A program made the position numbers and the translations under genes. The notes beneath the pieces are model-generated. The model made no database searches. It worked only from the letters and a program-made list of their open reading frames with translations, and was not told the DNA's origin. A stretch of 64,000 nucleotides of DNA from Caldimonas mangrovi (GTDB taxonomy: Bacteria > Pseudomonadota > Gammaproteobacteria > Burkholderiales > Burkholderiaceae_C), in the NCBI RefSeq assembly GCF_023721835.1, contig NZ_JAMKFE010000009.1, positions 62,001 to 126,000 on the forward strand, written 5' to 3'. Shown one piece after another: positions 19,934-28,947 of the stretch; position 1 is the first letter of the stretch; every line of letters begins with the position of its first letter.

Positions 19934-22348
19934 ATGCCTGCATCTTCCTCGACCCACAAGCCGCCTGCCCGCACACTCGGCCGCTACGAGTTGCGCCAAG
20001 CGCTGGGGCAGGGCGCGCAGAGTTCGGTCTGGCGGGCTTTCGACCCGCGTCTGGACCGCGAGGTCGCGTTGAAGCTGCACCGCGCACAGGCGTCCGACCC
20101 GCAGGCGCTGGGACAGTGGTTGCGCGAGGCGCGCGCGGTGAGCCGGCTGAGTCACCCGCACATCGTGCCGATCTTCGAGGCCGACGTCCACGAGCAGCAC
20201 CCTTACCTGGTGTTCGAGCTGGTCGAGGGCCCCACGCTCGCGCAGCGCTTGCGCAACCAGGGCGCCATGCAGGCGGCCGACGCGGTCAAGCTGCTGCTCG
20301 GTGTGCTGGAGGCGCTGATGCATGCGCACGAGGGCGGCGTGATCCATCGCGACCTGAAACCTTCGAACATTCTGATCGACGGTGCCGGCCGAGCTCGCGT
20401 GATGGATTTCGGCATTGCCGCCAGCCAGCGCCATGGCGGCGCCGATGGCGGGCTGGTCGGCACGCCGGGCTACCTCGCGCCGGAAGCGACGCATGGGCGT
20501 CCGCCTTCACCGCAGGTCGATGTCTACGCGGCCGGCCTGGTGCTCTACGAAATGCTGATGGGTCAGGCGGCGGTGTCCGAGCGCGACCCGTATCGCGCGA
20601 TCTACCGTAATGCACACGAGGACGTGACCTTGCCGATGCAGACGCCGCACCCGGTCGACGACGGACTGCGCGCGATCGTGCACAGGGCCACGGCGCGCGA
20701 CACCTCGGTGCGCTACACGGGCGCGAAGGATATGCACGGGGCCTTGCAGGTGTGGATGCGACCGAACGAGGACGCCGAGGCCGGCGAAGGCGGTCGCAAC
20801 GGGACACTGGAGTTCCTGCTGCGTCGCATGCGGCACAAGAGCGACTTCCCGGCGATGTCGGATTCGGTCGGCCGCATCCAGCGTATCGCGGCGTCCGAGA
20901 ACGAAAGCCTGCACAGCCTGAGCAACGAAATATTGAAAGACGTTGCGCTGACCAACAAGCTGCTGCGCATGGTCAACTCGGCCCACTTCCGCAACGCAGG
21001 CGGCGGCACCATCAGCACCGTCTCGCGAGCAGCGGCCGTGATCGGCTTTGCCGGCATTCGCAATCTGGCGCTGTCGCTGATCCTGCTCGAGCACATGCAG
21101 GACAAGTCGCATGCCAACGTACTGAAGGAAGAGTTCCTGCGGTCGCTGATGGCGGGCACCTTGGCCGCTCAGCTGTCGACCACGGCGCGAGATTCCGAGG
21201 AGTCCTTCATTGCCGCGCTGTTCCAGAATCTCGGCCGGATGCTGACTCAGTTCTATTTTCCCGAAGAGGCCGAGCAGATCCGGCGCGCGATGGAACCGCG
21301 CAACGGCGACGGTGCCGGTGAGAACAGCGCCGCGCTGTCGGTCCTGGGTATCAGCTTCGAGGACCTGGGCGTCGGCGTCGCTCGCACCTGGGGCCTGCCG
21401 GACAGCTTGCAAAAAGCCATGCGTCGGCTGCCGGCCGACGCTGCGTTGAAGAAGCCCGACCAGCCAGGCGAGCGCATCCGCATGCTGGCGTCCGCTGCCA
21501 ACGACGTGGCCGATGCGCTGCTCAACAGTCCGGTGGCCGAGCACGGGAAGCGGCTGCAAGAGATCACGCAGCGCTTCGGCGCCCACCTGAACCTCAGCCT
21601 CAAGGACCTGCAATCGGCCGTGCAGCAGTCGCGCGAGCAGATGGCCGACCTGGCGCCCGCGTTGCAGCTGAGCCCCAAGCCCGGCACGCCGGCCGCGCGC
21701 ATGCTCCAGGGCGCCAGTGCGGGCGCGCACGACGCGGATGCCGATACGCTCACACCGCACCAGCTCGACACGCTGGTGCAGACGCAGCCGGCACCGCTGG
21801 AGATGGCGGCCGGCGGCGGCATCGTTCCTGCCGACGACCCGGCCAAGGCATTGGCTGCCGGCATTCAGGACATCAGCAACACGCTCGTCGAGAACTTCAA
21901 GCTCAACGAAGTGCTGCGCATGATCCTGGAGACGATGTACCGCGCCCATGGTTTCCAGCGCGTCATCTTCTGCCTGCGCGACGCGCGCACCGGCGTGCTG
22001 ACCGGACGCTTCGGCCTGGGCGCCGATGCCGAACGGGTGGCGGCCGCTTTCAAGTTGCAGCTGACCGGTGCCACCGACCTGTTCGCCGCCGTTTGTGCCA
22101 AGGGGGCCGACACGCTGATTCATGACGCTACGACCGGCAACATCGCGACGCGCCTGCCGCCGTGGTTCAAGACCGGCATCGATGCGCCGACCTTTCTGCT
22201 GTTGCCGTTGACGCTGCGCAATGCGCCGCTGGGCCTCATCTACGCCGACAAGGCGCAGCCGAACGCGATCGTCGTCAACGAGCGCGAACTGTCGCTGCTG
22301 CGCACGTTGCGCAACCAGGCGGTGATGGCCTTCAAGCAGGTGGCGTGA
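19934..22348 (+). CDS. Ser/Thr protein kinase with HDOD and GAF domains
   Basis: The 804-residue product begins with a Hanks-type kinase domain (about 15-275) whose catalytic set is complete: glycine loop LGQGAQSSVW, Lys47 in VALKLH, Glu65, HRDLKPSN with Asp140, Lys142 and Asn145, and the DFG Asp158. An HDOD domain follows (about 289-500, including DVALTNKLLRMVNSAHF and the late FIAALFQNLGRML segment). After a linker, a GAF-like domain (about 645-804) completes the protein. No transmembrane segment is seen, so it is cytosolic. The ATG at 19934 lacks an obvious ribosome binding site; longer frames starting upstream have non-conserved N termini. Ligand and substrate are unknown. It is followed by a paralogue with the same architecture. 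Confidence 0.88.
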   Translation: MPASSSTHKPPARTLGRYELRQALGQGAQSSVWRAFDPRLDREVALKLHRAQASDPQALGQWLREARAVSRLSHPHIVPIFEADVHEQHPYLVFELVEGPTLAQRLRNQGAMQAADAVKLLLGVLEALMHAHEGGVIHRDLKPSNILIDGAGRARVMDFGIAASQRHGGADGGLVGTPGYLAPEATHGRPPSPQVDVYAAGLVLYEMLMGQAAVSERDPYRAIYRNAHEDVTLPMQTPHPVDDGLRAIVHRATARDTSVRYTGAKDMHGALQVWMRPNEDAEAGEGGRNGTLEFLLRRMRHKSDFPAMSDSVGRIQRIAASENESLHSLSNEILKDVALTNKLLRMVNSAHFRNAGGGTISTVSRAAAVIGFAGIRNLALSLILLEHMQDKSHANVLKEEFLRSLMAGTLAAQLSTTARDSEESFIAALFQNLGRMLTQFYFPEEAEQIRRAMEPRNGDGAGENSAALSVLGISFEDLGVGVARTWGLPDSLQKAMRRLPADAALKKPDQPGERIRMLASAANDVADALLNSPVAEHGKRLQEITQRFGAHLNLSLKDLQSAVQQSREQMADLAPALQLSPKPGTPAARMLQGASAGAHDADADTLTPHQLDTLVQTQPAPLEMAAGGGIVPADDPAKALAAGIQDISNTLVENFKLNEVLRMILETMYRAHGFQRVIFCLRDARTGVLTGRFGLGADAERVAAAFKLQLTGATDLFAAVCAKGADTLIHDATTGNIATRLPPWFKTGIDAPTFLLLPLTLRNAPLGLIYADKAQPNAIVVNERELSLLRTLRNQAVMAFKQVA

Positions 22349-22513
22349 ATGGCCTCGGCGTGTGTTCCGATGCCGAAATGGCGCGCCCGGGGCGCCGCGT
22401 CTGGCTTCCCGCGGCCCCTCGCGGCGATAACGTCGGTGGCGCCGGCCGTCTTGCCCGTTGCGGTCGCAAGGCCCAGGATGGCGGTGCCGACCCAGACCAG
22501 GACATGAGCTGAC

Positions 22514-24796
22514 GTGGCCACCGAGGACGACCGGATTACCGACGATGTGCAGACGCTGGGGCGGTTTCGACTGCTGCGGCCGCTGTGGCGTTCGCCGGCG
22601 AGCAGCTGGTGGGTGGCGCAGGACCCGAGCCTGCGCGAGGTGCACCTGCAGATGCGGCACCGTGCGCCTTGGCCCGGGCTGAACACGGCGGTATGGCGCA
22701 AGGCCGCGGAGCCCGTGATGGCGCTGCGGCACCCGAACCTCGTGACCCTGCTCGACGCCAGTGTCGAACAGGGCCAGCCGGTGGCGATCGTCGAGCCGGT
22801 GCAGGGCTTGAACCTGGCGCAGTGGATCGCCGAGCACGAGTCGATGGCGCCACGCCAGGCGGTGCTCACGGTGATCGGCGTGCTGGACGGCCTGGCGCAT
22901 GCGCACGCCGCCGGTGTCGTACACGGCCGCATCGAACCGTCCAGCCTGGTGCTCGACGTGGTGGGACGGCCCCGGTTGACCGAGTTCGCGCTGCTGTCCG
23001 GCCCCGTCGACGTGCCGAGCCTGCCCACGGCGGGCGGGCTGTATGTGGCGCCCGAGGTGTTGCAGGGGGCGGCCCCCGACGTGCGCTCCGACCTGCATGC
23101 GGTGGGCCTGGTGCTGTACGAACTGCTCACCGGACGTGCCGCTGTGCAGGACGGCCACCCGCAGCGTGCGGCCGCCCGGATGCTGCAGGAAGAGCTCGAT
23201 CTGTCGCCCGGCTTTGCGGCCGCGACCGAGCACGGCGAGGCGCAACTGCGCGCGCTGGTCGCACGTTGCCTGGCACTCGATCCGGCGCATCGCTTTGCCA
23301 GCGCCATCGAACTGCGGGATGCGTTGCAGCAATGGCTCACGCCTTCGCTGCTCGAAGGCTCCGCCGACAGCCGTGCCACGCAGACCCTCAACAACCTGAT
23401 GCGGCGTGCAGCCAACCAGCCGGACATGCCTGTGCAGACCGAGGTGGTGCGTCGTGTGCGACGCTTGGCTGCGGCCGAGAAGGTCAATCTCGACGAGATT
23501 TCGCGCGCCGTGCTTGATGACATGGCACTGACCCAGAAGCTGCTGCGCATGACCAACGCGGCGTATTTCAGCTCGGTGGGGGGCGGCACCATCACGACCG
23601 TATCGCGCGCCGTCGCACTGATGGGCTTCATGGCCGTGCGCGACCTGGCCGGTTCTCTGCCGACGCTCGAAGACATGCGGGACCGGACCCACGCCGCAGC
23701 GCTGCGCGAGGAATACCTGCGCAGTCGCAACGCCGGGCGATTCGCCGCACGGCTGTGCCCGACCCAGGCCGAGGAGGAGGAGTCCTTCATCACCGCGGTG
23801 TTGCAGAACCTCGGCCGCACGCTGGTGCAGTTCTATCTGCCCGAGCAGGCCGCCCAGGTGCGCCAGCTCTCGCACAGCCAGGGCGGCAGCGAGGCCGCCG
23901 CGGCGCTGTCGGTGCTCGGCATGAGCTTCGAAGAGCTCGGCGTCAGTGTGGCGCGCACCTGGGGCTTGCCCGACGGCCTCGTCGTTGCGATGCGCCGGCC
24001 CGCGGACGACGCGCCGCTGCGCCCGCCGGAACGCCGTGGTGACTGGTTCCGCCTGCTGGCGGGGCTGGGCAACGAGCTCACCGAGATGCAGTTGCGCCCG
24101 GACCGCCGCGAGCGCGCGGCACGCAATCACGCCTTGGTCGAGCGCTATGCGAAGGCGCTGGGCGTCACCGGCAACCAGATCTGGCAGGCGGCCGACGCAG
24201 CACCGCCGGCGACGCTGGAGACCGAGGACGTGAAAGCCGCAACGGCTTCCGCCCAGCCGCCCGCGGCACCTGCCGGTGCCGACCTGCTGGCGCGCACCGT
24301 GTACCAGCTGCGCGCTGCGCTGGCCTTGCCCTACGACCTGAACGCGCTGCTGCTTTCGGCCGGCGACGCGGTGTTCAACGCGCTGCAGTGCCGCCACGTC
24401 GTCATCGTGCTGCGCGAGCCTGACAGCGACCATTTCGCCACCCGGCACGCCTGGGGGGCCGACGCAGCGGCGCTGCGGCAGCATTTCCGATTCAGCCTGC
24501 GCGACGAGCGCGACCTGTTCAGCGCGCTGTGCAGCAAAGGCGCCGACACGCTGATCCGCGACGCCACCGTGCCGACCTTCGAATCGCGCCTGCCGCATTG
24601 GTACCGGCGTCATGTCGCGGCTTCCACCTTCATGCTGCTGCCGTTGATGAACGGTGGGCAGGCCGTCGGTTTGCTCTATGCCGACAAGCCGACGCCCGAT
24701 GGTTTCAAGGTGCAGGAGCGCGAGCTGTCGCTGCTGCGCGCGTTGCGAGACGAGCTGCAACGGGCGATCGCGCCCACGCTGCCTGCACCGGCGTAA
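22514..24796 (+). CDS. Pseudokinase-HDOD-GAF paralogue
   Basis: This 760-residue protein has the same domain order as the gene before it, and its HDOD part is closely similar (DMALTQKLLRMTNAAYF, FITAVLQNLGRTLVQFYLP). The kinase-like domain (about 15-270) is catalytically dead by sequence: the ATP-binding lysine is Gln46, HRDLKPSN has become HGRIEPSS (Arg139, Glu141, Ser144), and DFG has become EFA (Glu157). The glycine loop is also lost. The fold landmarks YVAPEVLQG and DLHAVGLVLYELLTG remain. The start is a GTG without a clear ribosome binding site, 165 bases after the kinase gene; those 165 bases contain no convincing gene. It probably acts as a regulator or scaffold for its active neighbour (inference). 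Confidence 0.85.
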   Translation: MATEDDRITDDVQTLGRFRLLRPLWRSPASSWWVAQDPSLREVHLQMRHRAPWPGLNTAVWRKAAEPVMALRHPNLVTLLDASVEQGQPVAIVEPVQGLNLAQWIAEHESMAPRQAVLTVIGVLDGLAHAHAAGVVHGRIEPSSLVLDVVGRPRLTEFALLSGPVDVPSLPTAGGLYVAPEVLQGAAPDVRSDLHAVGLVLYELLTGRAAVQDGHPQRAAARMLQEELDLSPGFAAATEHGEAQLRALVARCLALDPAHRFASAIELRDALQQWLTPSLLEGSADSRATQTLNNLMRRAANQPDMPVQTEVVRRVRRLAAAEKVNLDEISRAVLDDMALTQKLLRMTNAAYFSSVGGGTITTVSRAVALMGFMAVRDLAGSLPTLEDMRDRTHAAALREEYLRSRNAGRFAARLCPTQAEEEESFITAVLQNLGRTLVQFYLPEQAAQVRQLSHSQGGSEAAAALSVLGMSFEELGVSVARTWGLPDGLVVAMRRPADDAPLRPPERRGDWFRLLAGLGNELTEMQLRPDRRERAARNHALVERYAKALGVTGNQIWQAADAAPPATLETEDVKAATASAQPPAAPAGADLLARTVYQLRAALALPYDLNALLLSAGDAVFNALQCRHVVIVLREPDSDHFATRHAWGADAAALRQHFRFSLRDERDLFSALCSKGADTLIRDATVPTFESRLPHWYRRHVAASTFMLLPLMNGGQAVGLLYADKPTPDGFKVQERELSLLRALRDELQRAIAPTLPAPA

Positions 24797-24941
24797 GCCG
24801 GGCAACAACCCTTGCCGAAACCCGGCGCAACGCCGATGCGTTTCTTTTCATCTTGCTCCGACATGGCCATCGGCGTGCACTAGCGTGTCGAGATGGGCGT
24901 GGGTCGATCTGCACCCGTGGCGGCTTGAACAGGAGGACGCC

Positions 24942-25772
24942 ATGTTCAGGTTTTTTGTGTCCGCGGCGTTCGCCGCGCTCCTCGGCTCGGTCGTTCCAGC
25001 GGCTGCTCAGACCAGCATCGCCCAGCTCGACAGGCTGCGACTCGAGTGGGCTGATCTCGACGCGAACGATCCATGGACGCCCCGTGGCGCTCAGCACTGG
25101 GGCAAATCGCCGTGGCCGGAGGACTGGATCCACTTCACACCAGGATGCTCCGGGCACGATCTCGGGTGCGAAGGCGAGAGCCTGCTGAACGGCGGCGGCA
25201 TGGTGAGAACCGACGAGAGGGAGGACTACGTCTTGCGAAGGGAAGGCCGCTTCAACCCGGACGGGACAGTCGACATGCGCCTGCGGACGGACGGCAACAG
25301 TCGGGCCCCATTCGATCTCGCGCTGGAGCGTACCAACGCGAACCACAGTCCCAGCCAGCTCGAGGTGGCCCCTCGGTCGTCGGTCACGGTGACGGGAGAC
25401 AGCTTCTTCGACCTGGCGCAAGGCGTCAGTGCTGTCATCAGGATGGTTTTCACGGTGGACTACAAGATGGATCCCGACCCCAACGCCCCCGGATGGGACG
25501 AAACGCTGGCCGTCTTCGACGGCAGCAGGTCCGCGGTCTTCCTCTTCGCGCCGGAGGAGAAACCCAGCGTGACTTTCACCAACTACACGACGGACACGCA
25601 CTGGCTGACGCTGGGAGTCGGCATCAACATGTACGGCAGCCACCGTCCTCCGATTCCGGAGCCTGGCTCGTACGTGCTGATGTTGGCAGGGCTTGCCGTG
25701 CTGGCGGCTGTGAGCACTGAAAAGCGTCGGCGCTTGAAGCAGACGCCTCACGTGCCGCCGGGGCTCATGTGA
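24942..25772 (+). CDS. PEP-CTERM sorting domain protein
   Basis: The 276-residue protein has an N-terminal signal peptide (MFRFFVSAAFAALLGSV, cleaved near AAAQ) and a C-terminal PEP-CTERM tripartite tail: PEP in IPEPGSYVLML, a hydrophobic helix and the basic end EKRRRLKQ. PEP-CTERM tails are processed by exosortase/XrtA in bacteria making extracellular polysaccharide, so this is an exported, surface or biofilm protein. The central 220 residues, with two cysteines (TPGCSGHDLGC), match no family I recognise. AGGAGGA lies just upstream of the ATG. It is convergent with the SRP RNA gene. Confidence 0.88.
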   Translation: MFRFFVSAAFAALLGSVVPAAAQTSIAQLDRLRLEWADLDANDPWTPRGAQHWGKSPWPEDWIHFTPGCSGHDLGCEGESLLNGGGMVRTDEREDYVLRREGRFNPDGTVDMRLRTDGNSRAPFDLALERTNANHSPSQLEVAPRSSVTVTGDSFFDLAQGVSAVIRMVFTVDYKMDPDPNAPGWDETLAVFDGSRSAVFLFAPEEKPSVTFTNYTTDTHWLTLGVGINMYGSHRPPIPEPGSYVLMLAGLAVLAAVSTEKRRRLKQTPHVPPGLM

Positions 25773-25778
25773 GGAGGG

Positions 25779-25881
25779 TTGACGAGCCTTAACCCCGGCA
25801 CTGGTCGCAACGGTTGGGGCTGCTTCGTTCCCGACCTGACCCGGTTGGCCGCGCTTCCATGCGGGGAGGCCCGTCAGCGCC
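25779..25881 (-). ncRNA. ffs: Signal recognition particle RNA (4.5S type)
   Basis: The minus strand contains the nearly invariant apical SRP RNA domain: GGTCAGGTCGGGAA followed by the GAAGCAGCC element. The flanks can fold back: TGACG and GGCCT near the 5' end pair with AGGCT and CGTCA near the 3' end. Size (about 100 bases) and position next to dnaX match the 4.5S RNA gene of proteobacteria. It binds Ffh to target membrane proteins to the translocon. Exact ends are approximate. Its 3' end lies only a few bases from the stop of the convergent PEP-CTERM gene. Confidence 0.92.
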
Positions 25882-25883
25882 GG

Positions 25884-25889
25884 ATTGTA
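25884..25889 (-). promoter_or_regulatory. -10 element of ffs
   Basis: TACAAT on the minus strand lies about five to seven bases before the inferred 5' end of the SRP RNA. No good -35 match is present. Confidence 0.5.
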
Positions 25890-25992
25890 GGCCACTGCGC
25901 GCATGGCCCTGGGCGGGGTGCTGACTCTCGGTGTTTTTTCTCGTGCGCGCTGCGGCCGCGGAAGGCCCGGCCCGGCCCGTAGAATCGCACCG

Positions 25993-27795
25993 ATGAGTTA
26001 CCTCGTTCTTGCCCGCAAGTACCGGCCGCGCACCTTCGAAGAGATGGTGGGGCAAGAGCACGTCGTGCAGGCGCTGTCGAACGCGTTGACGCAGCAGCGG
26101 CTGCACCATGCCTATCTGTTCACCGGCACGCGCGGAGTCGGCAAGACCACCGTGTCCCGCATCCTCGCGAAGTCGCTGAACTGCCAGGGCGAGGACGGGC
26201 AGGGCGGTATCACCGCCACACCGTGCGGGGTGTGCCAGGCCTGCCGTGACATCGACGCCGGGCGCTTCGTCGACTATGTCGAACTCGACGCGGCCTCCAA
26301 CCGTGGTGTCGAGGAAATCTCTCAACTGCTCGACCAGGCGGTCTACAAGCCGGTCGTCGGCCGCTTCAAGGTCTACATGATCGACGAGGTGCACATGCTC
26401 TCCAACACCGCGTTCAACGCGATGTTGAAGACGCTGGAAGAGCCGCCCGAGTACCTCAAGTTCGTGCTCGCGACCACTGACCCGCAGAAGGTGCCGGTCA
26501 CGGTACTGTCGCGTTGCTTGCAGTTCAACCTGAGGCCGATGGCGCCTGAGACCGTGCTCGAGCACCTGCAGCGCGTGCTGGAGGCCGAGCGCATCGAGGC
26601 CGAGACCGGTGCGCTGCGCCTGCTCTCGCGTGCGGCACGCGGCTCGATGCGCGACGCCTTGTCGCTCGCCGACCAGGCCATCGCCTTCGGCTCCGGCGTG
26701 CTGCAGGAAGCCGGCGTGCGGCAGATGCTCGGTGCCGTCGACCGCGGGCACGTCTACCGCCTGATCGAAAGCCTGGCGGCCGGCGACGGCGCCGCGGTGG
26801 TGGGCACTGTGCATGAATTGCGCGCGCAGGGCCTCTCGGCGCCCGGTGCGTTGGAGGAGATGGCGACCGTGCTGCAGCAGATGGCGGTGCTGCAGGTGGT
26901 GCCCGACGCCGCCGACGAAAGCGACCCCGAGAACGAGACGCTGCAGCGGCTGGCCGGGCTGCTGCTGCCGGAAGAAACGCAACTGCTCTACAGCATCGCG
27001 CTGCACGGCCGCAACGAGCTCGGCCTGGCGCCCGACGAGTACAGCGGCATGACGATGGCGCTGCTGCGGATGCTGGCCTTCAAGCCGGTGCAGGGCGGCG
27101 CGGCCAAGCAGGCCTCCGCTGCGCTGCAGCGCACGCCCCATGCCGCGACGCGTGTGGCGGCGCGTCCTGCGATCCCGGTGCCCGCCCGAGCGGCTGCGCC
27201 TCAACCCGCCGCGCGCGAGGCGGTCCGACCTGTCGCAGCCGCCCCGACCGCCGTGCGTGCACCGGCGCGTGCTGCTGCATCGCAAGAGCCTCCCCCTAGG
27301 GAGGACGAGCCGCCGCAGGCGCCAGCCTCGGCGCCGCGGGCCCAGCCTCCCGTGCCGCAGCCGATCACGCCGGCGCCCGTCAGCATGCCGGCATCCGAGC
27401 TGGGCGACCGCTGGCAAGCGCTGGTGCGGCAGATGTGCGAGCGCGAGCTGGTCGCCGCCTTGGTGCGAGAGCTGGCGATGCAGTCTCAACTGCTGACCGC
27501 CGACGAACCCGGCGACACGACACCGTGGCGTTTGCGTGTGGAACGCGAGACCCTTGCGTCCGACTCGGCCCGCACCAAGCTCGAGGCGGCGCTGTCCGAA
27601 GTGCTGGGCCGGCCGCTGAAACTGGCACTCGAGGTCGGCGCCACCGAGGACACGCCGGCGCGGCGTGACGCGGTGCTGCGCGCTCTGCGGCAGCGCGAAG
27701 CCGAGCAGGCGATCCAGAACGACCCGTTGGTGGTGTCGCTGATGCAGCAGTTCAGCACGGCTCGCATCGTGCCCGGTTCGATCCGGCCCGTTTGA
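25993..27795 (+). CDS. dnaX: DNA polymerase III subunits gamma/tau DnaX
   Basis: DnaX is the clamp-loader ATPase of the replicative polymerase. The 600-residue protein starts MSYLVLARKYRPRTFEEMVGQ. It has Walker A GTRGVGKTT, a zinc module beginning CGVCQACRD, Walker B IDEVHMLS and sensor 1 LATTDPQKVPVTVLSRC. The middle (about 370-460) is Ala/Pro-rich and leads to the tau-specific C-terminal region. I see no A-rich slippery heptamer in the gene, so a short gamma form made by frameshifting as in E. coli is not supported. The ATG at 25993 is chosen by homology. It heads dnaX-ybaB-recR. Confidence 0.97.
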   Translation: MSYLVLARKYRPRTFEEMVGQEHVVQALSNALTQQRLHHAYLFTGTRGVGKTTVSRILAKSLNCQGEDGQGGITATPCGVCQACRDIDAGRFVDYVELDAASNRGVEEISQLLDQAVYKPVVGRFKVYMIDEVHMLSNTAFNAMLKTLEEPPEYLKFVLATTDPQKVPVTVLSRCLQFNLRPMAPETVLEHLQRVLEAERIEAETGALRLLSRAARGSMRDALSLADQAIAFGSGVLQEAGVRQMLGAVDRGHVYRLIESLAAGDGAAVVGTVHELRAQGLSAPGALEEMATVLQQMAVLQVVPDAADESDPENETLQRLAGLLLPEETQLLYSIALHGRNELGLAPDEYSGMTMALLRMLAFKPVQGGAAKQASAALQRTPHAATRVAARPAIPVPARAAAPQPAAREAVRPVAAAPTAVRAPARAAASQEPPPREDEPPQAPASAPRAQPPVPQPITPAPVSMPASELGDRWQALVRQMCERELVAALVRELAMQSQLLTADEPGDTTPWRLRVERETLASDSARTKLEAALSEVLGRPLKLALEVGATEDTPARRDAVLRALRQREAEQAIQNDPLVVSLMQQFSTARIVPGSIRPV

Positions 27796-27867
27796 TCTGC
27801 ACGAAAGACTTTCAAACAGCGGGCCGCAATGCCCGCTTCCATCCCGATCACGAGAAAGGACGACGCA

Positions 27868-28194
27868 ATGATGAAAGGTCAACTGGCTGGCCTGATGAAG
27901 CAGGCGCAGCAGATGCAGGAAAACCTCAAGCGCGCGCAGGACGAGCTGGCGCTGCTGGAGGTGGAAGGCCAGTCCGGCGCCGGGCTGGTCAAGGTGCAGA
28001 TGACCTGCAAGCACGACGTGAAGCGCGTGACGATCGACCCGAGCCTGCTGGCCGACGACAAGGACATGCTCGAGGACCTGGTGGCGGCCGCTTTCAATGA
28101 CGCCGTGCGCCGCGCTGAAGAGGTGAGCCAGGAAAAGATGGGCAAGCTGACGGCCGGCATGCCGCTGCCGGCGGGCATGAAGTTCCCGTTCTGA
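27868..28194 (+). CDS. ybaB: YbaB/EbfC family nucleoid-associated protein
   Basis: This is a small DNA-binding dimer of 108 residues. It begins [20 protein letters not shown] and ends with the [13 protein letters not shown] tail typical of the family. An AAAGGA ribosome binding site precedes the ATG. It stands between dnaX and recR, the arrangement seen in most proteobacteria, and is thought to work with recombination or to influence gene expression through DNA binding. Confidence 0.95.
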   Translation: MMKGQLAGLMKQAQQMQENLKRAQDELALLEVEGQSGAGLVKVQMTCKHDVKRVTIDPSLLADDKDMLEDLVAAAFNDAVRRAEEVSQEKMGKLTAGMPLPAGMKFPF

Positions 28195-28218
28195 AGTGGT
28201 TGCGTCAGGGGGCCGGCC

Positions 28219-28806
28219 GTGAGCAGATCGTCGCTCGACGCTCTGGTGGAGGCGCTGCGCCGGCTGCCCGGCGTGGGGCCGAAGTCGGCTTCGCGCATGG
28301 CCTTTCACCTGCTCCAGCACGACCAGGAGGGCGCGCGCCTCATTGCGCGGGCGCTGGAGTCGGCGGTGCAGCAAGTGCATCACTGTCGGCGTTGCAACAC
28401 CTTTACCGAGAACGAGATCTGCGAGACCTGTCTCGACCCGCAACGCGATGCGTCCCAGCTGTGCGTCATCGAGACGCCGGCGGACCAGGCCGCGGTCGAG
28501 CGCACCGGCAGTTACAAGGGCCTGTATTTCGTGCTGATGGGCCGACTCAGCCCGCTGGACGGCGTCGGGCCGCGCGACATCGGCATGCAGCGGCTGTTCG
28601 AGCGCGCCACCGACGGCCACGTGCGCGAGGTGATCGTCGCGACGAATTTCACGGCCGAAGGCGAGGCGACTGCCCATGTGCTCAGTGAAGGCCTGAAGGC
28701 CCGCGACCTGAAAGTGACACGGTTGGCGCGTGGCGTGCCGGTCGGCAGCGAGCTCGAATACGTCGATCTCGGCACCATTGCGCACGCCTTGGTGGACCGT
28801 CGCTGA
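28219..28806 (+). CDS. recR: Recombination protein RecR
   Basis: RecR works with RecF/RecO to load RecA on gapped DNA. The 195-residue protein has an N-terminal helix-hairpin-helix ([20 protein letters not shown]), a four-cysteine zinc finger (CRRC and CETC) and a Toprim domain ([32 protein letters not shown]). The start is GTG, 24 bases after ybaB. Length and motifs are standard. Confidence 0.97.
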   Translation: MSRSSLDALVEALRRLPGVGPKSASRMAFHLLQHDQEGARLIARALESAVQQVHHCRRCNTFTENEICETCLDPQRDASQLCVIETPADQAAVERTGSYKGLYFVLMGRLSPLDGVGPRDIGMQRLFERATDGHVREVIVATNFTAEGEATAHVLSEGLKARDLKVTRLARGVPVGSELEYVDLGTIAHALVDRR

Positions 28807-28947
28807 GTTTCGTCCGAGGCGGCATCATGCCCCTGCGAACGTCGGGTTCTTCGGCCTGGTTACCGAGAGTTTCTTCGGGCTGAGGAGTTTCCCTGCCCGG
28901 AACGCCCCCGATTGGAGGGCGTCCTGCGGCGCACTACGCTCCAACCC

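Noticed and set aside
22349-22513. A possible small gene between the kinase and pseudokinase genes
   Set aside because: The short frame is Arg/Pro/Ala-rich, has no ribosome binding site and no recognisable features.
20507-24808. A minus-strand open frame of 1433 codons opposite the two kinase-HDOD-GAF genes
   Set aside because: Its sequence is Gln/Arg/His-rich with no recognisable domain, and the plus strand holds clear protein domains. It is a codon-bias shadow common in GC-rich DNA.
26900-27400. A programmed frameshift in dnaX producing a gamma form
   Set aside because: No A-rich slippery heptamer with a following stem-loop was found; the Ala/Pro-rich linker is encoded by GC-rich codons.
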